A DNA stretch of 27,010 nt from VBDM01 sp035651815 (lineage in GTDB: Bacteria; Pseudomonadota; Gammaproteobacteria; Burkholderiales; SG8-39). Position 1 is the stretch's first letter; every line of letters starts with the position of its first letter. The position numbers and the translations under genes are program-made. The notes below the pieces were generated by a model. The model was not told the origin of the DNA, ran no database searches, and saw only the letters and a program-made list of their open reading frames with translations. Location of the stretch: positions 1-27,010 of the forward strand of contig DASRFB010000110.1 in the NCBI GenBank assembly GCA_035651815.1. Direction: 5' to 3'. Below, piece after piece: positions 8,416 to 15,799 of the stretch.

Positions 8416-8420
8416 CTCCT
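8416..8420 (-). promoter_or_regulatory. Ribosome binding site deciding the TTG start at 8409
   Basis: AGGAG on the minus strand, six bases before TTG at 8409. No comparable site with suitable spacing precedes the in-frame ATG at 8466, where only GGTAGG directly abuts the codon. Confidence 0.6.
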
Positions 8421-8491
8421 GAAGTATTCCGGACGCTGTCCCGCGCCCGCGATCCGTAGCCTTCATCCTACCCGGGCGGGTCGGCCGCGTA

Positions 8492-8507
8492 TGTGCGCCC
8501 GCGCTCG
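8492..8507 (-). promoter_or_regulatory. Crp/Fnr-like dyad site for the 82-residue protein gene
   Basis: The plus strand reads TGTGCGCCCGCGCTCG: one half is perfect and the other has two mismatches. On the minus strand TAGGAT (8465-8470) is centred 32 bp downstream; the predicted start near 8458 gives a leader of about 49 bases before the TTG start. Confidence 0.5.
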
Positions 8508-8586
8508 TCGCCCCATGGTTCCTGCGCCGTGCGCCATGCGGTCTACCTTCGCGGACGGCGAATCGATCGCGCGCGCGGCGAGCGTC

Positions 8587-8602
8587 TGTGCGCCAGCAAA
8601 CA
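8587..8602 (+). promoter_or_regulatory. Crp/Fnr-like dyad site upstream of csbD
   Basis: TGTGCGCCAGCAAACA has one mismatch (CA for CG in the right arm) and is flanked by TC and GA. TAGCTT (8624-8629) is centred 32 bp downstream. The predicted start near 8636 would leave a long 127-base leader to the CsbD gene. The stretch 8410-8762 holds this site and the previous one; I see no convincing gene in it. Confidence 0.5.
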
Positions 8603-8762
8603 GACCGCCCGCTCGCGCTGCTGTAGCTTGGAGCCATCGCTCACGACGTCGACCCGATCCGATCACCGCGCCGCGCTTCGAGCGCCGGGCGCGCGGTTCG
8701 GGGCGAGGTACGCAGCCGGGATCCATCCGGCTCGGAAGTCTCAACCAACCTAAGGACTCCAA

Positions 8763-8981
8763 ATGAACTGGGATCGCATCGAAGGCAATTGGAAGCAATT
8801 CAAGGGCGGCGTCAAGCAACAGTGGGGCAAGCTCACCGACAGCCAGATCGACACCATGGCGGGCAAGCGCGACCAGCTCGCCGGCAAGATCCAGGAAACG
8901 TACGGTGTCACCCGGGAGGAGAGCGAGAAGCAGATTTCCGAATGGCTCGGTCGCCAGAAGGAAACGGAAGCCGTGAAGTAA
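8763..8981 (+). CDS. CsbD-family stress protein
   Basis: Small (72 residues) hydrophilic, helical protein of the CsbD family, which is widespread and named for a sigma-B-controlled Bacillus protein; the biochemical role is unknown. MNWDRIEGNWKQFKGGVKQQWGKLT is the classic opening, followed by DTMAGKRDQLAGKIQETYGVTREESEKQISEWL, close to the family consensus and full length. AAGGA lies before the ATG. It is followed after a hairpin by a DUF883-type gene on the same strand. In other proteobacteria CsbD proteins respond to general stress, which fits the other genes of the island. Confidence 0.95.
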   Translation: MNWDRIEGNWKQFKGGVKQQWGKLTDSQIDTMAGKRDQLAGKIQETYGVTREESEKQISEWLGRQKETEAVK

Positions 8982-8992
8982 AAGCGAGGGGC

Positions 8993-9021
8993 GGGGCTGA
9001 ACGCGAAGTGCGTTCGGCCCC
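8993..9021 (+). terminator. Stable hairpin between csbD and the DUF883-type gene
   Basis: A 12-bp stem (one G-T pair) joins GGGGCTGAACGC with GCGTTCGGCCCC around a GAAGT loop. No T tract follows, so it may be an attenuator, an mRNA 3' stabiliser or a weak terminator rather than a classical one. Confidence 0.4.
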
Positions 9022-9065
9022 GTAGTGTGTATTGCGACGCGAAAGGGATCCGAGGAGCAGCGGCA

Positions 9066-9386
9066 ATGGAACGCAAGCCGGGTGAATTCGAAAGAGCCCG
9101 AGGTGTGATAGGCGATGACCTGAAAACGCCGGTCGACGACGGCCAGGAGCTGCTGAAGGCCTCGGCGCACGCCACGGGCGAGCGCATCGAGGCGGCGCGC
9201 ACGCAATTCGCGGCGCGCGCGCAGAACGCCACGACCCGGCTCGCGGAGCTCTCGCAGCCGCTGATCGCGCGCGCCGGTCGCATCGAGGACTCCGTGCGCG
9301 ACTACACACGCGCCAACCCGTGGGCCGCGCTCGCCGTCGCGGCCGCGGCCGGCATGCTGATCGGCCTCCTGGCCGCGAAGCGCTGA
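9066..9386 (+). CDS. DUF883 / ElaB-YqjD-type membrane-anchored protein
   Basis: A 106-residue protein with a long helical, Ala-rich hydrophilic region (DDLKTPVDDGQELLKASAHATGERIEAART) and a C-terminal membrane anchor (YTRANPWAALAVAAAAGMLIGLLAAKR). That layout, including the NPW before the anchor and a short basic tail, is characteristic of the DUF883 family, whose E. coli members ElaB and YqjD sit in the inner membrane and bind ribosomes in stationary phase (family knowledge). GAGGAG lies eight bases before the ATG at 9066. It has no dyad site of its own and probably shares transcripts with csbD. Its end lies ten bases from the convergent crp/fnr gene. Confidence 0.88.
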   Translation: MERKPGEFERARGVIGDDLKTPVDDGQELLKASAHATGERIEAARTQFAARAQNATTRLAELSQPLIARAGRIEDSVRDYTRANPWAALAVAAAAGMLIGLLAAKR

Positions 9387-9396
9387 TCGAGGCGGG

Positions 9397-10263
9397 TTAG
9401 CGCGAGTCGTTCCGGACGATGCGGTAACACTCGCAGGCGGCCGCCTCCAGGCCTTTGCGATCGAGGATCCGGATGCTGCCGTGGCGGTAGCCGATCAGCT
9501 TGCGTCGCTGCAGAGCGCCGGCGGCCGCCGTGATTCCGACCCGCCGCACGCCGAGCATGTCCGCGAGAAAGGCCTGCGTGAGAGGGAATTCATCGGATCG
9601 CAGCGCGTCGCCGGTCGTCAGCAACCGGCGCGCAAGACGCGCCTCCACCACGTGGAAGCGGTGGCACGCGGCGTTCCGGTTCGCCCGGGACAAGGTCGCC
9701 TCGGCAAAGCGGTACACCTCGTCCTGCAGCGCCAGGCTCGCGCAGAGCTCCTTGCGGAAGCGCGCGGCGGTCATCCGCAGCGCCGCTCCGCCCCCCTGGA
9801 CGACCGCGCGCACGGACGACACGTCGACACCGAGCGCGAGCGAAATTCCGACCATGCCTTCCCGGCCGACCAGGCCGACTTCGAGCGCACGGTGGCCTTC
9901 CACGAGCGCGAGCAGCGACACGAGGCCGGCGAGGGGAAAGTACACGTGCCGAATCAGCTGTCCGGGCTCGTGCAGCACGTCGCCGCAGGCGAGCTCGACC
10001 GCGTCGAGGCCCGGGAGCAGGCGCTGATACTCGTCCTGCGGCAACGCGGCCAGCAGCCGGTTCGCAACGGCAACGGCGGCCCATCGCGCTTCGTGCAGCA
10101 GGAAGACCGCGCCGTTCGCCCGGTCGATGACGGCGTCGACCTGGCCCGATGCGAGCGCCTTGCGCTCGGGAGCGCTCTTCACCAGCCGCAAGATGCGGGC
10201 GGGGACAGCGGGTGCCGCGTTCGCGCAAGGCTGGACGTCGAGCGCGCGCAGGGCGGGCTTCAC
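9397..10263 (-). CDS. Crp/Fnr-family regulator 1, with an unusual N-terminal extension
   Basis: A 288-residue DNA-binding regulator, third gene after kaiC and kaiB (GTG start four bases after the kaiB stop). Its core is like its two paralogues here: NRLLAALPQDEYQRLLPGL, a cyclic-nucleotide-fold domain with GREGMVGISLALG, then a winged helix-turn-helix with LTQAFLADMLGVRRVGITAAAGALQ and a CECY ending. No FNR-type cysteine cluster is present, and the phosphate-binding cassette of CRP is altered, so cAMP binding is doubtful. About 65 extra residues precede the core and contain ALASGQVDAVIDRANGAVFLLHEA, a segment I associate with the N-termini of PAS-type sensor kinases and cyclases. This extension could be a signal-input or partner-docking element. 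Confidence 0.88.
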   Translation of the reverse strand: MKPALRALDVQPCANAAPAVPARILRLVKSAPERKALASGQVDAVIDRANGAVFLLHEARWAAVAVANRLLAALPQDEYQRLLPGLDAVELACGDVLHEPGQLIRHVYFPLAGLVSLLALVEGHRALEVGLVGREGMVGISLALGVDVSSVRAVVQGGGAALRMTAARFRKELCASLALQDEVYRFAEATLSRANRNAACHRFHVVEARLARRLLTTGDALRSDEFPLTQAFLADMLGVRRVGITAAAGALQRRKLIGYRHGSIRILDRKGLEAAACECYRIVRNDSR

Positions 10264-10267
10264 CGGC

Positions 10268-10585
10268 TCATGCCTTGATCCCCAGCGCGATCAGCACGTC
10301 GCTCTTTTCGCCGAGATTGCCGACGATCTTCGCCGCCGGCATCGGCGACACCTTGGTCAGGCTCGGCGTGACGATGATCCCGTCGGCCAGAGCGCGCAGC
10401 GGCTCCTCGAGGACGTCGATGACCTCGAGGGTGAAGCGCTCCTCCAGGTACTCCTTGCAGATCGCGGCCAGGTTGGCGACGGCCTGGACCGAGTTGGGCG
10501 CGTTGTCCGAGATGTAGAGACGCATCACCGTCAGCGCCGACGCCGGCGGCCCGGTCTTGCCTTCTTTCCTCGCCTTACGCCTCAT
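10268..10585 (-). CDS. kaiB: KaiB-like protein
   Basis: A 105-residue thioredoxin-like protein of the KaiB family, the fold-switching partner of KaiC. After a basic N-terminal tail (MRRKARKEGKTG) it has the typical VMRLYISDNAPNSVQAVANLAAICKEYL, FTLEVIDVLEEP, the GIIVTPSLTKVSPMP loop with its cis-proline region, and AKIVGNLGE near the end. It overlaps the end of kaiC by 11 bases, so translation is coupled. Non-cyanobacterial KaiB proteins take part in stress adaptation with KaiC rather than a proven clock (for example in Legionella). No KaiA gene is visible. Confidence 0.9.
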   Translation of the reverse strand: MRRKARKEGKTGPPASALTVMRLYISDNAPNSVQAVANLAAICKEYLEERFTLEVIDVLEEPLRALADGIIVTPSLTKVSPMPAAKIVGNLGEKSDVLIALGIKA

Positions 10586-12378
10586 TGTGCCCTCCCGGGA
10601 TCAGCTCGCCGCTTTTCTGGAACCGTTGCCGCCGCGAGGCCTTGCCCCCCCCCCGCATGCCGCCGTTCGCCGCGCGCGTGGCGGGGTCGGCGCTGCGGAT
10701 GCGGCGCAGCTCCTGCTCGCGCTCGCTCGAGGAGACGATGCGCGCCTGGTTCTCGCCGGTGTACAGCGCGAGCGCGGCGGCGTGCCGGTCGAGCTCCTGC
10801 TGCAGAGTCTTGATGCGGGCGCGGGTCTCGGCTTCCGCCGCCTCCAGCTCGCTGCGCTTGTGGTCGAACGCGGCGATGCGCTGCTGCGTCTTCGTGCGCT
10901 CCTCGTCCTCCTTCTCCCAGCGCAGCGTGCCCATCAGGACCTCGCCGCCGGCGGTGTAGACGTCCGCCAGCGCCGGGCCGGCCTTGCCCAGGACCAGCTC
11001 GCGCACCTGGTTCGAGTGCCAGGTCCCGCGCGACTTGATGATGGTGAGCGCGCGGTTGCGCTCGCCGCTGCGCACCAGGTACGAGAGATGGATCCAGGTG
11101 TCCGCGACCGTCGAGATCTGCAGCTCGGTCGCCTCGGCCTGCGGATCGTCGCCCTCGTTCATGGCGGTGATCATCACCGTGACCTTCTCGTCCTTCACCA
11201 GGTAGATGAGGCGGTTGGCGACGGCGCGCGCCGTGTCGATCCCGCCCGCCTTGGCGATCGCCGACAGCGGGTCGATCACCATGCAGCGCGGCCGGTGCTC
11301 GCGGATCAGCGATTTGAGCTTGAGCAGGTGGTCCTCCGCGCCGATCGACTCGGTCCGCCCGGAGTACATCCGCAGCAGGCCCGACTTCACGTGCGGCTTG
11401 AGGTGGATGCCGACCGACGCGAGATTGCGCTGGATCGGATCCGAGCCCTCGTCGAAGCTGACGAACAGCGTGCGCTCGCCGCGCAGGCAGGCCGCCTCGG
11501 CGAACTTGCCCGCGAGCGTCGTCTTCGACGTCCCCGGCACGCCCGTGATCAGCGTGCTGCTGCCGCGGAACAGTCCGCCGCCCAGCATGGTGTCGAGACG
11601 CTCGAAGCCGGCCGACAGCCGCTCGCTCGAGGCCTCGTGCCGGATCTCGGTCGGCTCGGGCGCGCCCACTTCCATTCCCGAGGGGCCGAAGTTCACCGGA
11701 TACTCGCCCGCGACGAAATCCGAGCCGCGGTACTTCGTGATCTCGATCCGGTGCAGGGCGACGCCGTACTCCAGGCGCCGCTCGAGACCGACCACGCAAT
11801 CGACCATGAACTGCATGAAACCGTAGCTCAGGACCTCGGAGGATGCGCCCTCGACCTTGGCCGTGATCAGCGCGCTCATCTCGTTCTCCGCCAGCCAGTC
11901 GCGGATGCGGTAGATCTCGCGCATCTCCGCGATCGGGTCCTGCAGCAAGGTCAGCAGCACGTCGATGCCGTCGAACACGATCCAGCGCGCGCCCATCTCC
12001 TCCTTCTTCGCCTTGAGCATCGCGAGCATCCCGGTGAGGTCGAAGTTGCCGGACTGGACCACCTCGGGCGAGAGGCGCGTCCAGGAAGAAGAGCTTGCTC
12101 GCCTTCAGATCGGGGAGCCCCCAGTCGAAGGTCGCCGCGTTGGCGGTGATCTGCCGGGGAGTCTCCTCGAAGGCGACGAAGAGGCCGGGCTCGCGCCGCA
12201 GGCGGATCGCGTTGACGAGGGATTGCAGGGCGAAGACGGTCTTGCCCGAGCCCGGACCGCCCTTCACGAGCGTCGTGCGGTTTCGCGGCAGCCCGCCCCC
12301 GCTCAACTCGTCGAATCCGGCGATGCCCGTCGCCATCTTGGCCAGGGGCTGCGGCGCTGCGCGTTTTGTCGCGTTCAC
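10575..12378 (-). CDS. kaiC: KaiC-like double-domain ATPase, reading frame interrupted near 12076
   Basis: RecA-type ATPase with two KaiC domains. The frame starting at GTG 12378 (AGGAA upstream) carries MATGIAGFDELSGGGLPRN and Walker A GGPGSGKT (40-47) up to FFLDA (residue 101). The protein then continues in another frame from PEVVQSGNFDLTGMLAML to the stop at 10575. Restoring two bases (CG in a GCGCG run near 12076) gives one 601-residue protein. Domain 2 has Walker A GVPGTSKT and TELQIST, where Thr, Ser and Thr match the phosphorylated T426/S431/T432 of cyanobacterial KaiC. A charged coiled-coil tail follows (about residues 500-590). The break may be an assembly error or a real mutation; an intact downstream frame and kaiB suggest recent origin. 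Confidence 0.85.
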
Positions 12379-12477
12379 TGGGGTTCCTTTCGACGCGATG
12401 AGCGGCGAGAACCGTCGACGGACGCCCCCTGCGCTCGCGCGTTTCCGCGAATTGTCCCCGCCGTCGAGGGTCCGCTC

Positions 12478-12493
12478 TGTGCGCTAGCGTACA
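12478..12493 (-). promoter_or_regulatory. Perfect Crp/Fnr-like dyad site for kaiC-kaiB-crp1
   Basis: TGTGCGCTAGCGTACA matches every fixed position and is flanked by TC and GA. On the minus strand GACAAT (12451-12456) is centred 32 bp downstream, with a start near 12444 and a 66-base leader. The central CTAG contains the TAG stop codon of crp/fnr gene 2, so the site overlaps the end of that gene. Confidence 0.65.
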
Positions 12494-13233
12494 GACGCGG
12501 GCTTTTTCCGCCTGCGGCCCGGCTCCGGCAGGACGCCCGCGCCGTCGTGCATGTCCTTGACGATGCGGTAACACTCGCAGGCCGCCGCCTCGAGGCCCTT
12601 GCCGTCGAGGATGCGGATGCTGCCGCGGCTGTACTCGATCAGCTCGCGGTCCTGCAGCGAGGCCGCCGCCCGCGTGACGCCGACCCGGCGCACGCCGAGC
12701 ATGTGCGCGAGGAACTCCTGCGTCAGCCGGAATTCGTCGGAGCGCACCCGGTCGCGCGTCATGAGCAGCCAGCGCGCGAGGCGCTGCTCGACCTGGTGAA
12801 AGCGGTTGCACGCCGCGGTCTGGGAAACCTGGGCGAGCAGCGCGTCCGCGTAGCGGTAGACGCCCTGCTGCAGCGTCGGGGTCTTGCGCATTTCCCGGGA
12901 GAAGCGCGCCGACGTCATCCGCAACGCGCCGCCGGCGCCCTGCACGAGCGCGCGGACCGGCGAGACGGCCCTGCCGAGGGCCAGCGGAAGGCCGACCATG
13001 CCTTCGCGGCCGACCATGCCGACTTCGAGCGCGAGATGGCCGTTCACCAGCGTCAGGAGCGAAACGAGCGCGTCGCCGGGAAAGTACACGTGCCGCATCC
13101 TGCGGCCCGCCTCGTAGAGCACGTCGCCGAAGTGCAATGTGACCGGCTCGAGGCCGGAGCGCAGCCGCCGATAGCTGCCGGGGGGCAGCGCGGCGAGCAG
13201 CTTGTTGGAAATCTTCGGGATGATTGTCTTCAT
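12484..13233 (-). CDS. Crp/Fnr-family regulator 2
   Basis: A 249-residue regulator of the Crp/Fnr family. MKTIIPKISNKLLAALPPGSYRRLRSGLEPVTLHFGDVLYEAG opens the effector-domain roll; the GREGMVGLPLALG loop and SPVRALVQ stand where the CRP phosphate-binding cassette would be. The DNA-binding domain has LTQEFLAHMLGVRRVGVTRAAASLQDRELIEYSRGSIRILDGKGLEAAACECY, closest to regulator 1. No iron-sulfur cysteine cluster is seen. The ATG at 13233 has AGGAG nearby. It lies upstream of kaiC on the same strand, and the promoter for kaiC overlaps its stop codon. A dyad at 13409-13424 between it and the divergent kinase may make it self-regulated. Confidence 0.9.
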   Translation of the reverse strand: MKTIIPKISNKLLAALPPGSYRRLRSGLEPVTLHFGDVLYEAGRRMRHVYFPGDALVSLLTLVNGHLALEVGMVGREGMVGLPLALGRAVSPVRALVQGAGGALRMTSARFSREMRKTPTLQQGVYRYADALLAQVSQTAACNRFHQVEQRLARWLLMTRDRVRSDEFRLTQEFLAHMLGVRRVGVTRAAASLQDRELIEYSRGSIRILDGKGLEAAACECYRIVKDMHDGAGVLPEPGRRRKKPASVR

Positions 13234-13408
13234 GGGCGCTCCTGGTGCGTTCGTCGAGCCGGAAAACCGGACAGACGGCAAAGGAGCAACCCGATGTCGA
13301 GAGCTTGCAACTGGCCGCCGGTTGTCGCTCCGCCTTGTGAGCGGCGCGAACTTCGGGCAGCTTGCTGCCGGATGAGATCCCAGCCTACTCCGTCCGGCGC
13401 GCCGCGTA

Positions 13409-13424
13409 TGTATGACAACGTACA
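13409..13424. promoter_or_regulatory. Shared divergent Crp/Fnr-like dyad site (crp2 and RsbRD-type kinase)
   Basis: TGTATGACAACGTACA has one mismatch (TG for CG). It has suitably placed hexamers on both sides: CATACT (13446-13451) for the plus-strand kinase, start near 13458, and TAGGCT (13382-13387) for the minus-strand regulator, start near 13375. The rest of 13234-13478 shows no gene. Confidence 0.55.
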
Positions 13425-13478
13425 GAGCGGGTGCCGCGCGGGGAACATACTCGATGCACGGAACCGATGAGGAGTCAA

Positions 13479-14612
13479 ATGCTCATTCACGATCTCGATA
13501 GGCTCGCAGATCTCATCACGCGTGACCGCGACGCCCTGCTATCGCGGTGGCGGCGCCAGGTGCAGGAGCTGCCGTCGGCGCGAGGCCTCGATACCCCGAC
13601 GCTCAACGATCATCTCCCGGGATTCCTCGATGAACTGGCGAGCGAGCTCCGCTCGAGGTCGGACGAGACCATCCCCGAGGCGCTCGCCGAGAGCGGTCCC
13701 TCGGCGCACGGCCTGCAGCGGGTCCATGACGCATTCGACATCGAAGAGGTCGTGGCCGAGTACAACATCCTGCGCGGCTGCATCCACGACCTCGCCGATG
13801 CGAACGGCTTGAGCCTGCAAGGGCGGGCCTTCCATATTCTCAACCGCGTCCTGGACGGCGCGATCGGACTGGCCGTGCAGACCTTCGCGACGCAGCGGGC
13901 GCTGGAGGTGCGCGAGCGCAGGGAGGAGTATCTCGCGTTCGTGGCGCACGATCTTCGCACTCCGCTGAATGCCATTTCGCTGGCGACGAGCGCACTCGAG
14001 CGGATGGCCCCGGAGGAAGCGACCGCGGCGAGCGCTCAGATGTTCAAGACCTTGCGCCGCAACGTGCTGCATCTCGACGGGCTCGTCGGCAAGGTGATCA
14101 AGGAGAACTCCAATCTCCTGACGGAAATCGGCATCAAGCTGGCGCCGCGCGCGTTCGACTTGTGGCCGCTCGTCGAGGCGCTCATTCACGATCTGCATCC
14201 GGTCGCGGGGACCTCGAGCACCGCGCTGGTCAACGAGGTGCCCGACGATCTGGTCGTCTACGCGGACGCCGGTCTGTTGCGGCGTGTATTTCAGAACCTG
14301 ATCGCCAACGCGATCAAGTACACGCCGCGCGGACGGGTCGTCATCGGAGCGGGGGAATCGGGCGCGGCGGGCGACGTCGAATGCTGGGTCGCCGACAACG
14401 GCGCGGGGATTGCCGCGGAGCGTCTGGAACAGGTGTTCGACAAGTTCGAGACCGACCCGCGGAACGAGGAGGGATCGGGAGCCGGTTTGGGTCTCGCGAT
14501 CGTCAAGACGTTCATCGAGGCTCACGGCGGCAGAGCGACGGTCGAAAGCAAGGAAGGTCTCGGCTCCACGTTCCGGTTTACCCTCCCGGCAAGGCAAACG
14601 GCCGACGCCTGA
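13479..14612 (+). CDS. Soluble histidine kinase with an RsbRD-type N-terminal domain
   Basis: A 377-residue kinase without membrane segments. Residues 1-140 form a helical domain (LITRDRDALLSRWRRQVQELP ... FDIEEVVAEYNILRGCIHDLADANG) that resembles the RsbRD/RsbT-co-antagonist N-terminal domain found in stress sensors. The HisKA motif YLAFVAHDLRTPLNAISLA puts the phosphorylated His at 157. The ATPase part has NLIANAIKYTPRGR, DNGAGIA and GAGLGLAIVKTFIEAHGG. There is no receiver domain. AGGAG lies four bases before the ATG at 13479; an upstream in-frame start lies above the predicted transcript start and was rejected. Its stop overlaps the desaturase start as TGATG. Confidence 0.9.
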   Translation: MLIHDLDRLADLITRDRDALLSRWRRQVQELPSARGLDTPTLNDHLPGFLDELASELRSRSDETIPEALAESGPSAHGLQRVHDAFDIEEVVAEYNILRGCIHDLADANGLSLQGRAFHILNRVLDGAIGLAVQTFATQRALEVRERREEYLAFVAHDLRTPLNAISLATSALERMAPEEATAASAQMFKTLRRNVLHLDGLVGKVIKENSNLLTEIGIKLAPRAFDLWPLVEALIHDLHPVAGTSSTALVNEVPDDLVVYADAGLLRRVFQNLIANAIKYTPRGRVVIGAGESGAAGDVECWVADNGAGIAAERLEQVFDKFETDPRNEEGSGAGLGLAIVKTFIEAHGGRATVESKEGLGSTFRFTLPARQTADA

Positions 14613-15799
14613 TGGAATCCTTCTTTTTCTCCGGCGTTCTCGATCTTCCCTGGTGGGGCTACGTGCTCGCCGCGCTCGCTCTCACGCACGTCACCATCGC
14701 CTCGGTGACGATCTTCCTGCACCGCTGCCAGGCGCACCGCGCGCTCGATCTGCATCCGGCCCCGAGCCACTTCTTCCGCTTCTGGCTGTGGCTGACGACC
14801 GGCATGGTGACCCGCGAGTGGGTGGCGGTCCACCGCAAGCACCACGCGAAGTGCGATACGGCCGAGGATCCGCACAGCCCGCGGCGCTTCGGGATCAACC
14901 GCGTTCTCTGGGGCGGCGTGCTGCTCTATGTCAAGGAGGCGTACAACGCGGAAACGCTCGAGCGCTACGGCCAGGGCACGCCCGAGGACTGGCTCGAGCG
15001 CAATCTCTATTCACGCTTCGCCGTTCTCGGCCTCACGATCATGGGCGCCGCCGATCTCGTCCTGTTCGGCCCGGTCCCGGGCGCGCTCATCCTGCTCGCG
15101 CAGATCGCCTGGATCCCGTTCTGGGCGGCGGGCGTCATCAACGGCATCGGCCACTTCCGGGGCTACCGCAACTGGCCGACCGAGGACGCGAGCACCAACA
15201 TGGCTCCGTGGGGCATCCTGATCGGCGGCGAGGAGCTGCACAATAATCACCACGCCTTCGCCTCGTCGGCGAAGCTGTCGAACAAATGGTACGAGCTCGA
15301 CATCGGCTGGCTCTACATCCGGATCCTGGAGTCGCTCGGCCTCGCGCGCGTGAAGAAGGTCGCGCCGGTCCCGAAATTCGCGGAAGCGAAGGCTGCGATC
15401 GACGCCGAGACGCTCCAGGCCGTGATCACGCACCGCTACGACGTGCTCGCGAAGTACGCGAGATCGCTGCGCGTCACGTACGCCGAGGAAGTGAAGAAGC
15501 TGCGCCGCTTCGCGCCGCACGACGCGCGCGTGCTGAAGAGCCTCGAGCGCTGGCTGCACCGCGACGCGGGCGCGCTCGCGGAGACCGAGCGCAGCCGGAT
15601 CGCCGAAGCGCTGAAGCGCTCGAGCGCTCCGGTGCACACCGTGTACTCGATGCGCGCGGAGCTGGCGGCGGTCTGGGAGCGCTCGAGCGCCTCGCGCGAG
15701 CAGCTCGTGCGGCAATTGCAGGACTGGTGCCGCCGCGCCGAGGCGAGCGGCATACGACCGCTGGCCGAGTTCTCGCAGCGCCTGCGCCGCTACGCCTGA
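14612..15799 (+). CDS. Membrane fatty acid desaturase, acyl delta-9 type
   Basis: Di-iron membrane enzyme of 395 residues that introduces a double bond into acyl chains, which would alter membrane fluidity. Three histidine boxes are present: HRCQAH (37-42), HRKHH (74-78) and HNNHH (210-214), with the extra HFRGYRNW motif after NGIG. Hydrophobic segments lie near 15-36, 55-66 and 138-178. The C-terminal 150 residues (THRYDVLAKYARSLRVTYAEEVKKL ... LAEFSQRLRRYA) are a charged helical tail, typical of betaproteobacterial members but absent from short desaturases. Translation is coupled to the preceding kinase through TGATG, which suggests that the kinase and the lipid change belong to one response. 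Its end overlaps the convergent crp3 gene by ten bases. Confidence 0.93.
   Translation: MESFFFSGVLDLPWWGYVLAALALTHVTIASVTIFLHRCQAHRALDLHPAPSHFFRFWLWLTTGMVTREWVAVHRKHHAKCDTAEDPHSPRRFGINRVLWGGVLLYVKEAYNAETLERYGQGTPEDWLERNLYSRFAVLGLTIMGAADLVLFGPVPGALILLAQIAWIPFWAAGVINGIGHFRGYRNWPTEDASTNMAPWGILIGGEELHNNHHAFASSAKLSNKWYELDIGWLYIRILESLGLARVKKVAPVPKFAEAKAAIDAETLQAVITHRYDVLAKYARSLRVTYAEEVKKLRRFAPHDARVLKSLERWLHRDAGALAETERSRIAEALKRSSAPVHTVYSMRAELAAVWERSSASREQLVRQLQDWCRRAEASGIRPLAEFSQRLRRYA

Noticed and set aside
8493..8753. Possible plus-strand frame in the gap before csbD
   Set aside because: GTG start inside the dyad site, no ribosome site, Arg/Ser-rich translation typical of random high-GC frames.
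10582..12075. Continuation of the first kaiC frame as a 598-residue protein
   Set aside because: After residue 101 it becomes Arg/Gly/Pro-rich low-complexity sequence, while the correct KaiC sequence continues in the other frame.
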